DNA of 64,000 nucleotides from Neckera pumila. Lineage: Eukaryota; Streptophyta; Bryopsida; Hypnales; Neckeraceae. The stretch is from assembly GCA_963969595.1 (NCBI GenBank), contig OZ018413.1, positions 15,923,711 to 15,987,710 of the forward strand, read 5' to 3'. Numbering within the stretch: position 1 is the stretch's first letter; each line of letters opens with the position of its first letter. A program made the translations under genes and the position numbers. The notes under the pieces are model-generated. The model did not search any database. It saw only the letters and a program-made list of their open reading frames with translations, and had not been told where the DNA came from. Of the stretch, positions 35,751 to 48,035 are shown piece after piece.

Positions 35751-37921
35751 TATACCTAGTTACAACTCCTACCTTATTCCATAACAATTCATATCCAATC
35801 TTTATTTTTGACCCTGAATCTAAAGGAATCCTTCTCTTCTTATTCATGTGGCACAAATCTTGTAAGACAAAAAAGATTATCCTAAATTAATATTCTCAAA
35901 TAAAGAGGAAATATGTATAGTGATACAAATAGGTGAGGATTGCAATTAGATGCAATTAGATGCATTTACGGCCAAATATGATATTATTCAAGCATGAGCT
36001 GCATTTGTCTTTAAAAGACAGTCATTAATCCTGAAAGGCATAGGCCTATCACTAAGGTATATTGTCAAAAACGATCTAATTTCTAAACCAGCAAATGTAT
36101 CCCTTATTTCTATAGTATCCTAAAAGCCACCCATAGGTCAATTTTTCCATCCAATTGTATATAGGATCCTGAAAGGCAAAAATTAGCAATTTAGTCATTT
36201 CAAGCCTATTTCATATATAAATTGAAAAATTTAACTTAACAGTTTTGACTAATATTTAGCCAAAGTTATTATGTAAATCTATATGGCATTAGAAAAATTT
36301 GAATTGAACATTTTGAATTCTTTTTTGTAATGTAGCTATATTTAACAATGTAAGTAACAATAAAACTAGCATTTCTTGTATAGGAATCTTCAACTCCAAA
36401 AATTTCACCTTGCCAATCAGATAAATGTAAAAATATGCCTTTTGTTGGATGATTGCAAGAAACATTTTTCTTTTTAATGTTCCTTTGGCCTTGGATAGGT
36501 GTTTTTTATTCATAATTTTTGCATCATATATCAATCAACATGAAATTTGAAATGAAAGTACATAGGATAGTTGTAAATAATGATTATCTTTTTCACTTTT
36601 TCACTTTTATTTTATTATTTTTAACCTCTTTGATTGGATATCTACCTTGGCCATTTTGGGGGAGATTTGGTACTACTTTTTATCCAAAATGCAAATTTGA
36701 AGCTCAAAATTGGGATATAAGGACTTCCACTGAAGTAACAAAACCTAAGAAGAGATTTTCTAAAAGTAATAAATTAACCACCTTCTATGTGTGCTCAAAG
36801 TGCACTTTCTTTGCGCAATTGCAAAGAACACAATTTTTTCCCTAAAGATGAAAATAGTTGAGAAGGAGTACCTTTAAATTAGAAAAAATGGATATTTTTC
36901 TGTTTTCTTTTTAAATTTTTTCTATTTTCTAAAGTCAAACACCAAAATGTTCATTTTCTTGGCATTTTTTCCATTGTATTTTTTGTGTATAACTTTTAGA
37001 TTTTATTTAAAAAAAATTATTTCAAAAGTTGTTGTACTCACTAAAATAGGTTGTTTGAGACAACTTTGTTTAATGGATCATTAATTTTAGATTTCGGAAA
37101 TATCTACCAATGAATTGGGATATTCAGTCCAAACTTGATTTCATGTTTTGCCAAATTTAATCAACTAATTGAATATAATGAATTCTTGCATTTTTTTTTA
37201 AGGTGGAAATTCGGGGTTGGGCTTGCCCTTACAATAATTGCTAAAATGCAAAATAGACTTGGGGATACAAAAGAAAAATGGCAATTCTACACTATTGGAG
37301 ATCAATGAAAATTTTTCTTGAAACATCCCCAAAATATGTTACTCAGTGAAGTAATATTGTCCATTTTTTATTTTTCAAATGGATGAATTGCTATAAATTC
37401 ATGCAATGGCATCTTCAGGGTGATGGCTATTACTACTCTGCTCAACTTACAACAAATTGAGATGTGAAGGAACCAAGCTTTTAAAGTTTTTGATTGGTTG
37501 AATTCAAGATTGAAGTCCTTGAAAAAAGGTTTTACATCATGAAACATGACTAAGGTCATAGGTCTCCAAGAAGGCCCAATAACATGAAATACATTTTTTC
37601 TTATAAAAAAGGTTCAAAAGATCATCTTGTTGCTTTTGCATACTAGGAGCCTTGCAATTGATTGAAATTTACTAGGGAACTACACTCCTTAAAAGTCACT
37701 CTCTTAAAATTGACCCTATATTCTGATGAGACTTACTTCCACTGTGAGTATAGGCAAAGATGTAGATATAAAAAAAACATAGACAAAAATATTGTTGAGA
37801 AGAAGCTATTTCAGAGGGGGTTTTAGCAATAATTCGTAGAAAAGCAATACAACTATTTTTTTACCAAATATCTGGCAATAAATTTTTCAATGGATGTAAT
37901 CAATTTCAACTAATAAATAAT
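35751..37921. other. Intergenic DNA including a second dispersed-repeat copy
   Basis: 36478-37050 repeats the sequence at 31190-31790. The rest is AT-rich without coding character. Short frames here are not conserved between the two repeat copies. Confidence 0.5.
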
Positions 37922-38084
37922 CCATTAGAGAAAATTTCAAGCCTTTGGAGGGTTGCTCCACAGCCCTCTGAAATACTCTAAAATTTAATTTTTTTTCTCA
38001 AAAATTCGTTTTTTTCCTATTTCCTCCTAATTGAAATTGTAGCGGCAATGCTGCAGGAACCAAAATTTACGAGTATATTTTTTG

Positions 38085-38110
38085 ATCTTCTTCTTCTTCT
38101 TCTTCTTTAG
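38085..38110 (+). repeat. TTC microsatellite
   Basis: Eight TTC units, almost uninterrupted. Confidence 0.85.
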
Positions 38111-38503
38111 TCATAGATGTGATCACTTGTGTGATTTACATATGATTGATCTAAATACTAAAACACTGTAAAGTTGGCCCTCTTTTACTAATTGATTTCT
38201 ATAGCTTTTTTGTTGTGGTAAAACCACACAAATTTTTCCTATTAGCTATAAATAATCTACTTGCTTAAAGTGATTTAATTTGATTTGATTCAATTTATTT
38301 CCCATCTTGCTGTCAAGCTTACACTTTTAGATAATAAACCAAATTTAACTAAATATTTTTTTAGGTTGGTTTCATATCTATAGGGATTTGACTTATCTAT
38401 GAAAACTAAAAACTAAAACTACAAGTCTTAATATTCGAGTACACCCACATGTTGTGGTTTTTTAATTATACTTGATTTGTAGATAGCCTGTTTGGTAAGA
38501 AAT

Positions 38504-38527
38504 CCCACCCACCCACCCACCCACCCA
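38504..38527 (+). repeat. CCCA microsatellite
   Basis: Six tandem ACCC/CCCA units. Confidence 0.85.
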
Positions 38528-39427
38528 TTAAGGGTGAGTTTTTATTTGGCTAATATCCACTACTTGTGGCATGATGGGTAGATCTAATTCTCCTTTATGA
38601 CCACTTCTGTGACTTGTTCCCTTCCAAATTTCAAATTAGTGAGCTTATACTCTTTATAGTGGCTTCTATGCCTCAAAGTGTCTCTCTCTCTCTCCGACGT
38701 TTGATTTTTTAGTGTGACGTTTTTTACTTGTGTGCAAACTTTAAGCTTCCACAACTTGCTAATCACAAGAATGGCAAAGGTCTTTGAACTTATGTATCTT
38801 GCTTAGGATCATGCAATATTTTGGTCTAAACTTCTTTGTGGTTTTTGTTGACCTGTGACATAGATAACAATTGGCTTTAGCTAAAGATACCTTGTGCATC
38901 CTCACTGACTTAACATTGGCTTATTTTGTACTTTGGGATGGACACAGGTGAGGTTAAGCCTTCAGGTCAAGAATTCTCATTTTTGGAGTACTTGGAGCAA
39001 GTTTATTTTAGCACTCAGACATCTCATCAACTGATTGTGCTCTTTTATATGGATATTTGCTGGATTAGACACTTGTTTTTATAGGAAGTTTTGTACTTAC
39101 TTTACAAACATCCTACTTTGAGACTTTTTTGGGGTAGCCTGTGATTACTATGCACTATTGCAAAAATTTACAATGTGATACCTTGATTCATGTTTGGCTA
39201 CAATATTAGGTTTTTTAAAGTTGAGGCCCTGTTTTGAACAAGGATGTTCAATGTTAGTCTCTTCTTCTTCTTTAAAATTAATTTTTTTTTTTAAAATTGC
39301 AAAAATTGACTACTTTGGCAAGCTGATTGCTCACTGTAGCAATCAGCTAGAGTGACAGACCAAGCTCTTAATAGCTTGGTTTGTCACTCCGAAGCACCCC
39401 TCCGGAGGGCTAATATTTTTTCTAATG

Positions 39428-40055
39428 CTTAGGGCGATATTATGTAGAATTTCATTAAAATGGCAGTCATTCTACAACAATGGCACTTTTACAGTTTAGA
39501 TCACACGATCTGAAATCTATACCTATTTTAGATGGTTTATGAATTGAAAATGGCTTATAGAATATCGCCATTTCAACAAAATTTGCCACTATTGCTCTTT
39601 AGGGCAGAAAAATTCTCGGTTATGGATGAATAGTTAGATCATTTCATCAAAATTTTATGAACATACTTAGATGGATTAAACTGCCAGCGATGTAAAGATC
39701 GCTTTCCCAAATAAATGAATTGGAAAAAAACAATACTTGGACGCTTTCAAGTACCTTCGCGATTGCGTCCCGGACAGTCCGCGCGGGCCGACAAAGGACC
39801 TCAATGTCGTTGCGACGCAGGTTCCAGCCCAGCTTGGCGGAGCCTCCCGTCGGTAGACTGAATGCACCCAGTCAAAACTCAAAACCCCACAACCCCTAAA
39901 GGACCGATCGAAGGTGCAAGGAGCGTTCCCGGAAGAAGCTGTTCCTATTCCCTCGATCTCGGGAAACCCTTATTACCACGTACTGTAGTTCAATTCGACA
40001 TACCCTTCCAGTTTTGTCTGCAACGTACTAGCTATTCTCCCTCTCTCAGCAGTTG
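39428..40055. other. Distal upstream region of the C2H2-AP2 gene with a solitary element terminus
   Basis: Composition rises from AT-rich to GC-rich at about 39750, marking the start of the genic island. AACCCCTAAAGGACC at 39891-39905 equals the terminal motif of the TTAA family but is preceded by CAC, not TTAA, and has no partner. It may be a transposon relic in the promoter region or a chance match. Confidence 0.45.
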
Positions 40056-40062
40056 TATATAA
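40056..40062 (+). promoter_or_regulatory. TATA box candidate TATATAA
   Basis: A clean TATATAA follows a CT-rich stretch (CTCCCTCTCTCAGC), a common plant core-promoter context. It lies about 1.1 kb before the coding start at 41180, which would give a long 5' leader, possibly with an unrecognised leader intron. Confidence 0.4.
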
Positions 40063-41179
40063 CAGTCCGCACACAATTGTGCCTTCCCGTTGAATTGTCG
40101 ACCTCCCAATTCACTGCTCTCTGCATGTGCTGGCGTGACTGAGTCACTCGACAGTCGGGAGCGAGCTAGCTCAGTGCAATCAGAAACGGCGCGGGCGGGC
40201 GCTAGCTTCGATCAGTTGAGTTGGGGTGTTCATCTGTGAAGGGGGCGAGTTTTCTTAGTAACCCATTTCAAACGTACGGCACTCGATCTGTACAATCGTG
40301 TCTTTGGTACTAGGCGAAGGTTTGATTCTCTCGAAGTAGCTTGCCTTGGTCAAGTAGCTTGGGTCATGTCGTGATTCTGCACTTCCTTTTGATTTGACGA
40401 GCTCGAGTTTTATTTTATATGTCCCCGTTTCGATCTGGGTCTTGTTGAATTAACTAGTTCACAACACTGTGTCGAACTTGCAGCTTCGTTTTCACAGGTC
40501 GATGGAATTAAGTCAGTACGGAAGTGCAACAGTTGATTACATTTTGAGTTTCCGCATTGCAGTTCTACAAGTTAATTAGGCAGAAAGCTCTTGTTTCTTT
40601 CATCAGTGACATTAGTTCAACAGTTCGATAGCTAGAGTTGTTTCTCACAAACTTCGAATTTGAACATCCGACACGCTACATCTGTACACCGACTTCTACT
40701 TCCTACATGTCGGAGTTAGAGTGGGAGATGAATTCATTATGCTCGAGAACATAATTCAATGTGCTGCATTTACTGTAAGTGCCCCAAGTCCCTGCAGCCA
40801 GGCTAGACTTGAACCAGTCCAAGTGAAGGTAGTTTTGTCGGTCTCTTGATGCAATACCAATGTGTCGATGGTCGGATCCTTCATAGCCTCCCTGTGCTTC
40901 AGATAGCCAACGTTCAACTGCAATTGCATTCAACTGCAATCATTAGCTCCCAGTGTCAATAATAATGAAAGACCTCAAATTCGTCAATACGTGAGCCACC
41001 CTTGAACATCAAACCCAGACGCACTAGCTAGCACGGCTCCTCCGAACACCGTAGTACCATGTATGAGTCCCTTCTAGCACCACCCAAGTGAACCAATCTC
41101 ATGAATAGACCGCATTACTAGGAGTCCATCTATCGTCCTGTGCAAACACACAAGCTATTTCTAGATTTTGTAAGTTTGC

Positions 41180-42820
41180 ATGGTCATGGCACAATCCAGC
41201 CGTTCTTCTTACAGTAGCGACAGTGGCGGCAGCCCCGGTGGCTCCCCTGGTCATCGCACCTACATGTGCAAAGTCTGCGGCAACTTATTCACATCCGGCC
41301 AATCTCTCGGCGGCCACATGAACGTCCACCGCAAGCAGGACCCCCGGTCCTCCCCTCAATCCTCCACTCCAACACAATTTTCTGGAGAATACAATTCTCC
41401 TGGTGTAGAGAGTCAGCAGACAGTTGCGTATAAGGGCGTGCGGTACCGGAAGGAGCAGAACAAGTGGGTGGCCGAGATTCGACCGCCGAGAGCGACGAAG
41501 ACGTGGTGGCTGGGGACGTACTCTACGCCGGAAGAGGCAGCGTATGCTTACGATGTGGCTATTACGTACTTCGGGAGTGAGTCGTCGCTGAATTTCAACG
41601 GACACCCGATTTATAACCAGATCCCGACGATTTCGACGGAGTTGCAGAGACAGGACTTTGCGGCGGAGCTGAGGAAGGTGGTGAAGAAGTACGGGAAGCT
41701 GGCGATGGAGTCCGGGACGATGACCACTGGTAAGATCGACAGTATGATCATTAGAACTTAGAAACTGAGGCTGAGTACGTTCGGAATATTTTTTGCAACG
41801 GAATTGCAATCACCGACCGTACCGACAGAATTCTTTTAACAATTTTGCCATGGTTTAGTACAACATTAACTGTGCAATGTGTTTGCTACTATTTGAGATT
41901 GCAACGACTGGTAAGCCGAAATGCTCAGTACGGCTTAAAAGGCTAATCGAGATTTGGCAATAGTTTTTGCAACGGACTTGCAATGACGGCCAAAAATTGT
42001 ATATGTTAACGATTTTGCGATGGTTTAGTACAACGTTGTGCAATGTATTTGCAACTGTTTGAGATTGAAATAGATTTTGCAACAACTTAGACTGCATAGA
42101 TAGATTTGCATTGGTTACGTGCCCCAAGACTTTTGCAACAAGTTTGCTTCACTGTTGCATTGGTTAGCAATAGCCTAGGAGTTTAGGCTGCGTGCGGAAC
42201 AGCTACAAATCCATCGCAAAATATTTGATGATGTGTTGCAACTGCCACTTCCTGTTGTAGTGTGACTTGCTAAAATCAAATGCAAAACACTTAGGGTCTA
42301 TCCATCGAAATTTAATGAGAAGGTTTGACTTTCATTGGACGGTGTCGATGGGTTAGAATTAATCACGGGTTTGTGTCAAATTTATGTGGTGGATGGTGTC
42401 TGTACGTGATCTCTAAACATGTGGATAGAACTTCGTTACAACACTAGCTAGGACTCGTCCAGATTCATGCCATTTTCAAAGGAACATAATTTGCGAATTG
42501 CGAATTGCGAATTGCGAAGTTAAGAGACTTATTATATTGTCTTCAATTGTGGTGCAGCTGCAGCAGCATCGACGTCAACTGTGGGTGAAGCGCGAGAGGT
42601 TTTGGGGTGGGACGATTTCACAGCGCCTCCGCAGAATTCTTCTTCCGGCTGGGCGGAGCACTTCAGCCCATTCGATTTCGAAGAGACAATTTCCATGACA
42701 GCACCGGAGTCGAGTTACCAGCTTCCAGATTATGATCAGGCCAACTCTTATTATGGCTGTGGGTATCAGCAGCAGTACAACTGGCCTTCATTCCACGGCC
42801 ACGACGATTATTACCCGTAA
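41180..42820 (+). CDS. C2H2 zinc finger-AP2/ERF fusion transcription factor, two exons (41180-41729, 42558-42820)
   Basis: Two DNA-binding modules lie in one exon. Residues 30-50 form a C-x2-C-x12-H-x3-H finger with QSLGGH, a variant of the plant EPF-type QALGGH signature. Residues 84-143 form a complete AP2/ERF domain (YKGVRYRKEQNKWVAEIRPP, WLGTYSTPEEAAYAYD, LNFNGHP). The first exon ends ACCACTG|GTAAGA. The frame resumes at GTGCAG|CTGCAGCAG with exact phase (813 nt, 270 aa plus stop). Exon 2 adds an Ala run, an acidic aromatic stretch (GWDDFTAPPQ, FSPFDFEE) suited to transcriptional activation, and a Tyr/Gln-rich tail ending DDYYP. A second ATG at 41186 would give 268 aa. Known plant proteins normally carry only one of these domains. 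Nuclear role inferred. The reading frame is continuous, so this is not an assembly of two genes by frame error. Confidence 0.9.
41779..42105 (+). repeat. Tandem duplication of about 165 bp inside the intron
   Basis: The blocks at about 41779-41940 and 41945-42105 share TTTTTGCAACGGA, then GATGGTTTAGTACAAC (or CATGGTTTAGTACAAC), then TTTGAGATTG in the same order. They are diverged, non-coding and confined to the intron. Confidence 0.65.
42492..42518 (+). repeat. GCGAATT micro-tandem near the 3' splice site
   Basis: Three units of GCGAATT followed by GCGAAGTT lie 40-65 bp before the acceptor at 42557, close to where a branch point would be expected. Confidence 0.6.
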
Positions 42821-44896
42821 ACCACGTCACAGTGCAGCCAGTTCTGTCCTCGGGCCAGTTTTTCAGTGTATTTTCAGAAACTGGTGGGGTTAGGGTTAAC
42901 TGGTCAGTGTGAAAAACGTGGCCCTCGCTATGTATCTATGTTCATGTGGTGTAATTTGAACAACTCACTAGCCAAGACGTAATGTTCATACACGTTGGTG
43001 TTTGGATCCGAGGTTTTCTTCAAGTACGCAAATATGGAGTCGGAGGAAGACTTCAACTCTTCACTCTGTCAGACCTGGAGGACAGAAAATGTCTAATGAA
43101 TGACTTCCACATTTTCTGTAGAGGATGTTCATAGATGCTGATGACGACGGAGATGACTGTTGCAGGGTGAACTTCATCTCTGTTCCCTTTGGCAGAGGAA
43201 ATGGAAGGTGGTTGTGGCAAGCTCAAATTCGTTCTCCACATGTGAAAACATGTTGGTCATCGATGCTTGATGAACTGGATTTTAGCTTAACTTGGTTTTT
43301 TGAAAGCACCAATTGGAGAACTGAGGCGGCCAAATTCTCCATTTATCACGGTGGAGGAATGTGGGAAGAGGGGTTGACACTCCTGGTATGATCTTTGCAC
43401 TCTGGCAATTGAAATCTACCGAACTGTGTTCCTGACGGAATTAGGTGTAACATAGAGTACTCTCACAAGTTTAGTTTGCCTGGAGATATCATCTTTTCAA
43501 ATCCACTGTAATAGTCGATTAGATAGGGTCTCCAGGGCAAATGTGAACCTCTTTTTGAATGTTGTTCAAATGTCCAACTGTCTGATAGTGAGTTGTTCCA
43601 GCTCTAATAGAAGAAGAGTAAAAGCTCTAAGTGGTGTCGTAGAATTTTGTTCGTCCGAAGTATGTGTAAGGATTCGTAATCAGAATTTGAGGCATATCTT
43701 TGCAGTAAAATTATCTTTTGAGTCACTACCGAGAAAGGTGCTTCAAGTTTCACTGAAAGAAATTTTGGACTTGTTGATGGAACTTAACATTGTAAGGAAT
43801 CCCTTGTTGAGCACCTTTGAATTTGCATCTGAAACAGAATCCTCCATTTGATTTGCAATGTTGACCAAATGATGTTCTTCAAGTCAGCAAGGGCAATTGT
43901 CTTTGCATGTGAGAGTATGTCTGCCGACCGGTATATTCATTTAATTATGTTAATATGTTCTAAGTTGACAAAGTCCTCAAAAGTGTAGTGTCTGAACCAC
44001 TGCGCTGAATTCTCTCTTGCACAGTTCCAAGGACATAAATGGGCATCTAAAATGCGCCCTACTACTTGTAGTCCGAACTATGTCTGGGAAGATCCAATTT
44101 GTAACTCAATTAAGACGATCCATGAGCAGGTGATTCACAATGGATAATATAGGAAAGTCACAACTTTCCTATACATTTCCTGGTAGGTGCTTCAGAACTT
44201 GACATGAGGAAGTTATCCTGTCAAATTTGCAGAGAATGAAAGATTGCAGGGATATACAGGAAATATGCAAATCGTGTGTGCAATTAAAGACAGTTGAGTC
44301 TACTGCAGAATGTCACCAAAGCCTGAACAAGAGCCGTGCATCGCATATTCACATTTAATCTCCATCTTCAAATTTCTAATGCAGAATCCAAGCTCAAAGA
44401 GCACGAGAATCTTACAAACATCGCAAATAAGACGGCCACATTCGTTCATAGCGATTGTCAGCGTAACACCAAACTTTCACTTTTGTGTAAGTCATGACAT
44501 AAGGGTTTGGCAGTCATAACATAAGGAAAATTATTGACAAATGGCCAGCGCAACAGTGGTCACCTCCACTGATACAAAACAGGTACTCATCGTTTCAATT
44601 CATGAATAACTTACAAACTAATTCTACCTGAACAAGGTAATCGCTATTTAGTGTACAGTAAGACGGTTCTCCGTAACAAAATGCAGGTACATTCGCTACA
44701 AATTGTCATCACAAAAATTTTACGGAGAAACAGCAGCGCAAGTCGCGAATGTATAGCGTGAGTACCTGATTTCTGAACGTCTCAATTCACATACGATGCT
44801 GGTGGCTTCACCAGTTTTGATCTAAAACGGATAACGCCCTCAATGTACCCACCTCTCAGACGTCGTCATGCTCTCCTGCACTCAGCCCCGCAGCCT
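42821..44896. other. Convergent intergenic region between the C2H2-AP2 gene and the first HSF gene
   Basis: Holds the 3' untranslated regions of two genes pointing at each other. A plus-strand 88-codon frame at 43125-43391 has fair composition but no recognisable domain. The stretch 44845-44890 matches the 3' flank of the second HSF gene (GGAGAGCATGACGACGTCTG), so the HSF duplication extends just past the stop codon. Confidence 0.5.
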
Positions 44897-47365
44897 CTAC
44901 CCAGGTGCAAGTTGCCCCATCCTAACAGACAGCTGGTCAACACTAGGCTTCTTCGACCACCAATCTTTGGGAACTCCTCCATTTTCATCACCTAAATCTT
45001 CCACGGAATCCTCAATCGTCTCATCTTCATCTGCTTCCCTACTGTCAGCTCCTAAACCTAACTCCTGTTCTAGTTCCTGCTCTAATTCTTGATCAAGTTC
45101 CTGATCTGTTGCTGACGGAGTTTCACTTAAGAATTGCTCCCAGAATATATCATTCGCAGCTGACACGCCTGGGCTACCCATGTTTGAGATACCTTCTTCT
45201 CCATCAGACACCAGTCTGCCCCCATCAATGTGAAACTCCACCGCTTCTTCGGAAAGATCCTCTGGTTTAACTTCCCCACTGGGGTACTTGCTCCCGTTCT
45301 CCATACTAAGTCCACCTGGTGTCAGACATCAGGAAGAGCAGCAATCAATCAGTTCTAATTCCAATCAAAACAATTCTGACTACAGAAACATACAAAACCA
45401 AAACCGCGTATCCAAGAAAAGCGTTGGTTCATAATTGAATCCTACCATCCTGGACCAAGTCGAGTTAATGCGAGAAAAAAAATGTCCCTCGCGAAGCAAT
45501 CAGCAAACACCACAATCCGATTGAAAAAATCACCCATTTCAAGTGACAACGATGGATGCACCCAGAAGATGCACCCATGCTAAAACGTACTACAGCCACA
45601 TACCTTCTAGCCTTGGAATTCGCGCTGCCAGATGGGGAGGCATAGGCAGATCCACCTTCTCAGAAGAAGCATCCATCCCAACAGGACCAGGATATCCATC
45701 ATCCAGCCCTGGCGTGTTCATTTCCGTCAACGTCACACCTGATTGCCGGTTCAGTGCACCCACATCAGGACCAGAAGGGGCTGATCCCAAATCCCTGAAC
45801 AACGCCTCCAGAGGACCACTATCAAGACCAGGAGAAGACGAATCCTCTGTTGAATTGAAAAACTGCATAATCAAGGACCGAGCTCCATTCGATTCCACCG
45901 CTCCATTCGACTGAAAGGCCACTATTTGATTGTTGGCTGCAGTATCCGAGCTCATTGAATCATCTCCGCTCATCGAGTCTTGCTTTGGCAGACGCCGCTT
46001 CTTTCGCACGCCCGCTGCAAGCCTCTTGTTCTCGGATTGTTGCATCAATTGCGCAAGAAAGCTCGGATTCTGCATAGCTTTTGCAAGAAATGACATCATG
46101 TGTTGCTGCCGGCTCTCAGTTTTGAGCAGCCGTTGACCCATTGCCTGCACAGAAGATTTTGCTTTTCTCAGCAAGAAATTCAACAACATCCGGCGTGGGC
46201 TTCGCTCAGACCACCACATGTACACTACACTCCGCAGGGTCCCACAGCTGCCATGTCCCGTTTAATCTCCCACCAAAAGGAACGACTCACCCCAAAACAC
46301 CAACAGCAATACCCAAGAACAATCCAACCGTCAATGCAAATTCAAGTACCTGCATCTCTCGGTCAGTATTCTGCTGCTGCTGTCGCAGTCGAACCAATTC
46401 CACCATCAAAACGTTCTTGTCTCTCTTCAGCATCTCAATTTCCCCTTCCAAACCGAATTTCCCCACTTCGACGCATGGCCCTATTGAACCCTGCTCGCTC
46501 AGCTGATGCTGGTGTTGATGCTGATGTGGATGTGGATGCTGCGGTTGGGCTGATTGCTGCGAATGCGTCGCTGGTTTGCGTCGATGGATGCCGCGCAGAA
46601 GATCGCGCCGACCGCGCAAGAAACCCTCGTTCGCGAACTCCCAACGATCCGGATCCACCTTGCGAAAACCCTGCAACCATTCAAAACAACCAAGTCACAT
46701 CAGCAGGAACCCTAACTCGAAATTTTAAAAAGAAAAAAACTCAAACGCTCGGAAATCTACTCCAAATAACTGGAGACGACCGGGACTGACACTGCTCGCG
46801 TGCTCAAAAAGCAGTAGAAAAGGGTGATTCGTCACCCTGCGCGCAGTAAGAGACAGGATCATCCGTTCACTAGCCAGATTATCTCCTCCAATTCGCACTC
46901 GGAGCTCACAAACCACGACAATCCAAATACTCCGATACCAACACTTCAGACGTGGGCACCAAAACAACCACGCTTCCTCGTTCTTTGCTAACCCTTCACC
47001 TCTGCCCCCAAACCGAAACTTACATAGGTATTCAATTGCCGGACGAAGCTCGAAAAGTTGTTGTGCTTGAAATACTTCGGCAAAAGCTCCTGGGCGAAAT
47101 CCGGGGGGTTCCACACGATGAAGCTGTTGTTCCCGCTGCTCCACGACACCACCTGGTCCGTCGCGGAATCGTCCACCATATCATACGTCTTCGTCAGAAA
47201 CGGAGGCGGGGCAGTGCTCTGCAACCCGTCCATGGGCTGGGGCGCCTGCTGGCTGCCCACAACAGAAGACGCCGGCACCACATCCGAATTCATCACTCGG
47301 TCCTGTCCCATGCTCTCTTCCAAAGGAGGCCAGTGCGGATCCGTCTTCACCACCTGCGATACCAT
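44897..47365 (-). CDS. HSF: Class A heat shock transcription factor, four exons, 540 aa (copy 1)
   Basis: Exons (minus strand): 47365-47024, 46670-46350, 46144-45604, 45315-44897, total 1623 nt. All introns are GT-AG, and the first splits the DNA-binding domain after RQLNTY, the conserved plant HSF position. Residues 53-147 are the HSF DNA-binding domain ([14 protein letters not shown] to [10 protein letters not shown]). A His/Gln linker follows. The HR-A/B trimerisation coiled coil at about 183-246 has class A spacing. A basic nuclear-localisation motif VRKKRRLPK lies at 267-275, and an AHA-type activation motif FWEQFL at 459-464. The C-terminus [14 protein letters not shown] has a leucine pattern like an export signal. 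HSFs bind GAA/TTC repeats and drive heat-shock genes after trimerisation. The start is the ATG whose copy is conserved in the second gene; a short uORF precedes it. Confidence 0.93.
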
Positions 47366-47700
47366 TCTCTCTTTTCCCTCTCCCTGCCCCCTACTCACTC
47401 CCGCACCCCCTCCATCCCCTGAATTCCACAAACCCAAAATCCAAACCCTCGCCAAAAGAACGGGAAATCGCGCAATCCCCACAGCTGATGAGTCTCATCA
47501 ACCGATCCCCTCAGTCGCGTCCAAGCAAACCCCAACTCAAACGTCGAATTTTACTTCCTACCGCCAACGCCATGTCCTCCCTCAATCGGACATGAAAACG
47601 CCTTCCTCATCCGACCCTGCTCCATAGTGATGCTCCCGACCATCGTTGGCAGCGCGATTTCCACCACTAGCTACACCACCGACACAGCTGCAAATTAAAG
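47366..47700 (-). other. 5' leader and proximal promoter of HSF copy 1
   Basis: Homology to the region upstream of copy 2 extends to about 47600 and fades beyond. GC-rich. No unambiguous TATA box or canonical heat shock element (nGAAnnTTCn) was found by eye. Confidence 0.5.
47395..47415 (-). promoter_or_regulatory. Six-codon uORF (MEGVRE) in the 5' leader of HSF copy 1
   Basis: ATG at 47415-47413 ends at TGA 47397-47395, 29 nt before the HSF start codon. The homologous uORF MEGMRE is present at the same place in copy 2. An upstream ATG shared by both copies opens a longer frame beginning [14 protein letters not shown], but in copy 1 it is shifted by an indel and ends in TAG elsewhere. Confidence 0.5.
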
Positions 47701-48035
47701 AAAGCTCCAAGCCGGAATTGAATTCCGACAGAAGCAATGATAAGTTAACGACGGGGACATCGAATGGCGACTGAGGGAGATGGTGGTGGAGAGGGAAGTC
47801 GGAGATTGGCCGTGTGTGCGTGAAACCCTAAGTAAAAGTGCAGCGCAGTCTGTCGAGAATAGCAAGGGAACTGCACTTGGCATGAATGACGTCTGTATTT
47901 CTCCAACATTTAAAGTCTTACAGCAGGGTTCAAAAGAAAGAACGTCATTTTGGGGTCCGTCGTAACGATGGATGAGAATCATCCAAAATAGATGAATAAT
48001 GGAAATTGGAGGACGGGCCAGGGTTTTGGTATAGG

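Larger units (their letters stand above)
37922..39427. mobile_element. CATTAG-ended inverted-repeat element, long form (1506 bp)
   Basis: The left end is CATTAGAGAAAATTTCAAGC; the right end, reverse-complemented, is CATTAGAAAAAATATTAGCC. Subterminal GAGGGTTGCTCC pairs with GGAGGGGTGCTTC. The interior (38070-39290) is unlike the short copies and carries TTC, CCCA and TC microsatellites, so it may be an insertion or captured DNA. No transposase frame. Confidence 0.5.

Noticed and set aside
40145..40190. TAGCTCAGT box-A-like string suggesting a tRNA
   Set aside because: No B box (GGTTCGANNCC) or acceptor stem at the right distance.
41285..41809. 174-codon antisense frame over the C2H2-AP2 exon
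   Set aside because: Mirror frame of a GC-rich coding exon, Arg/Leu-rich and without domain.
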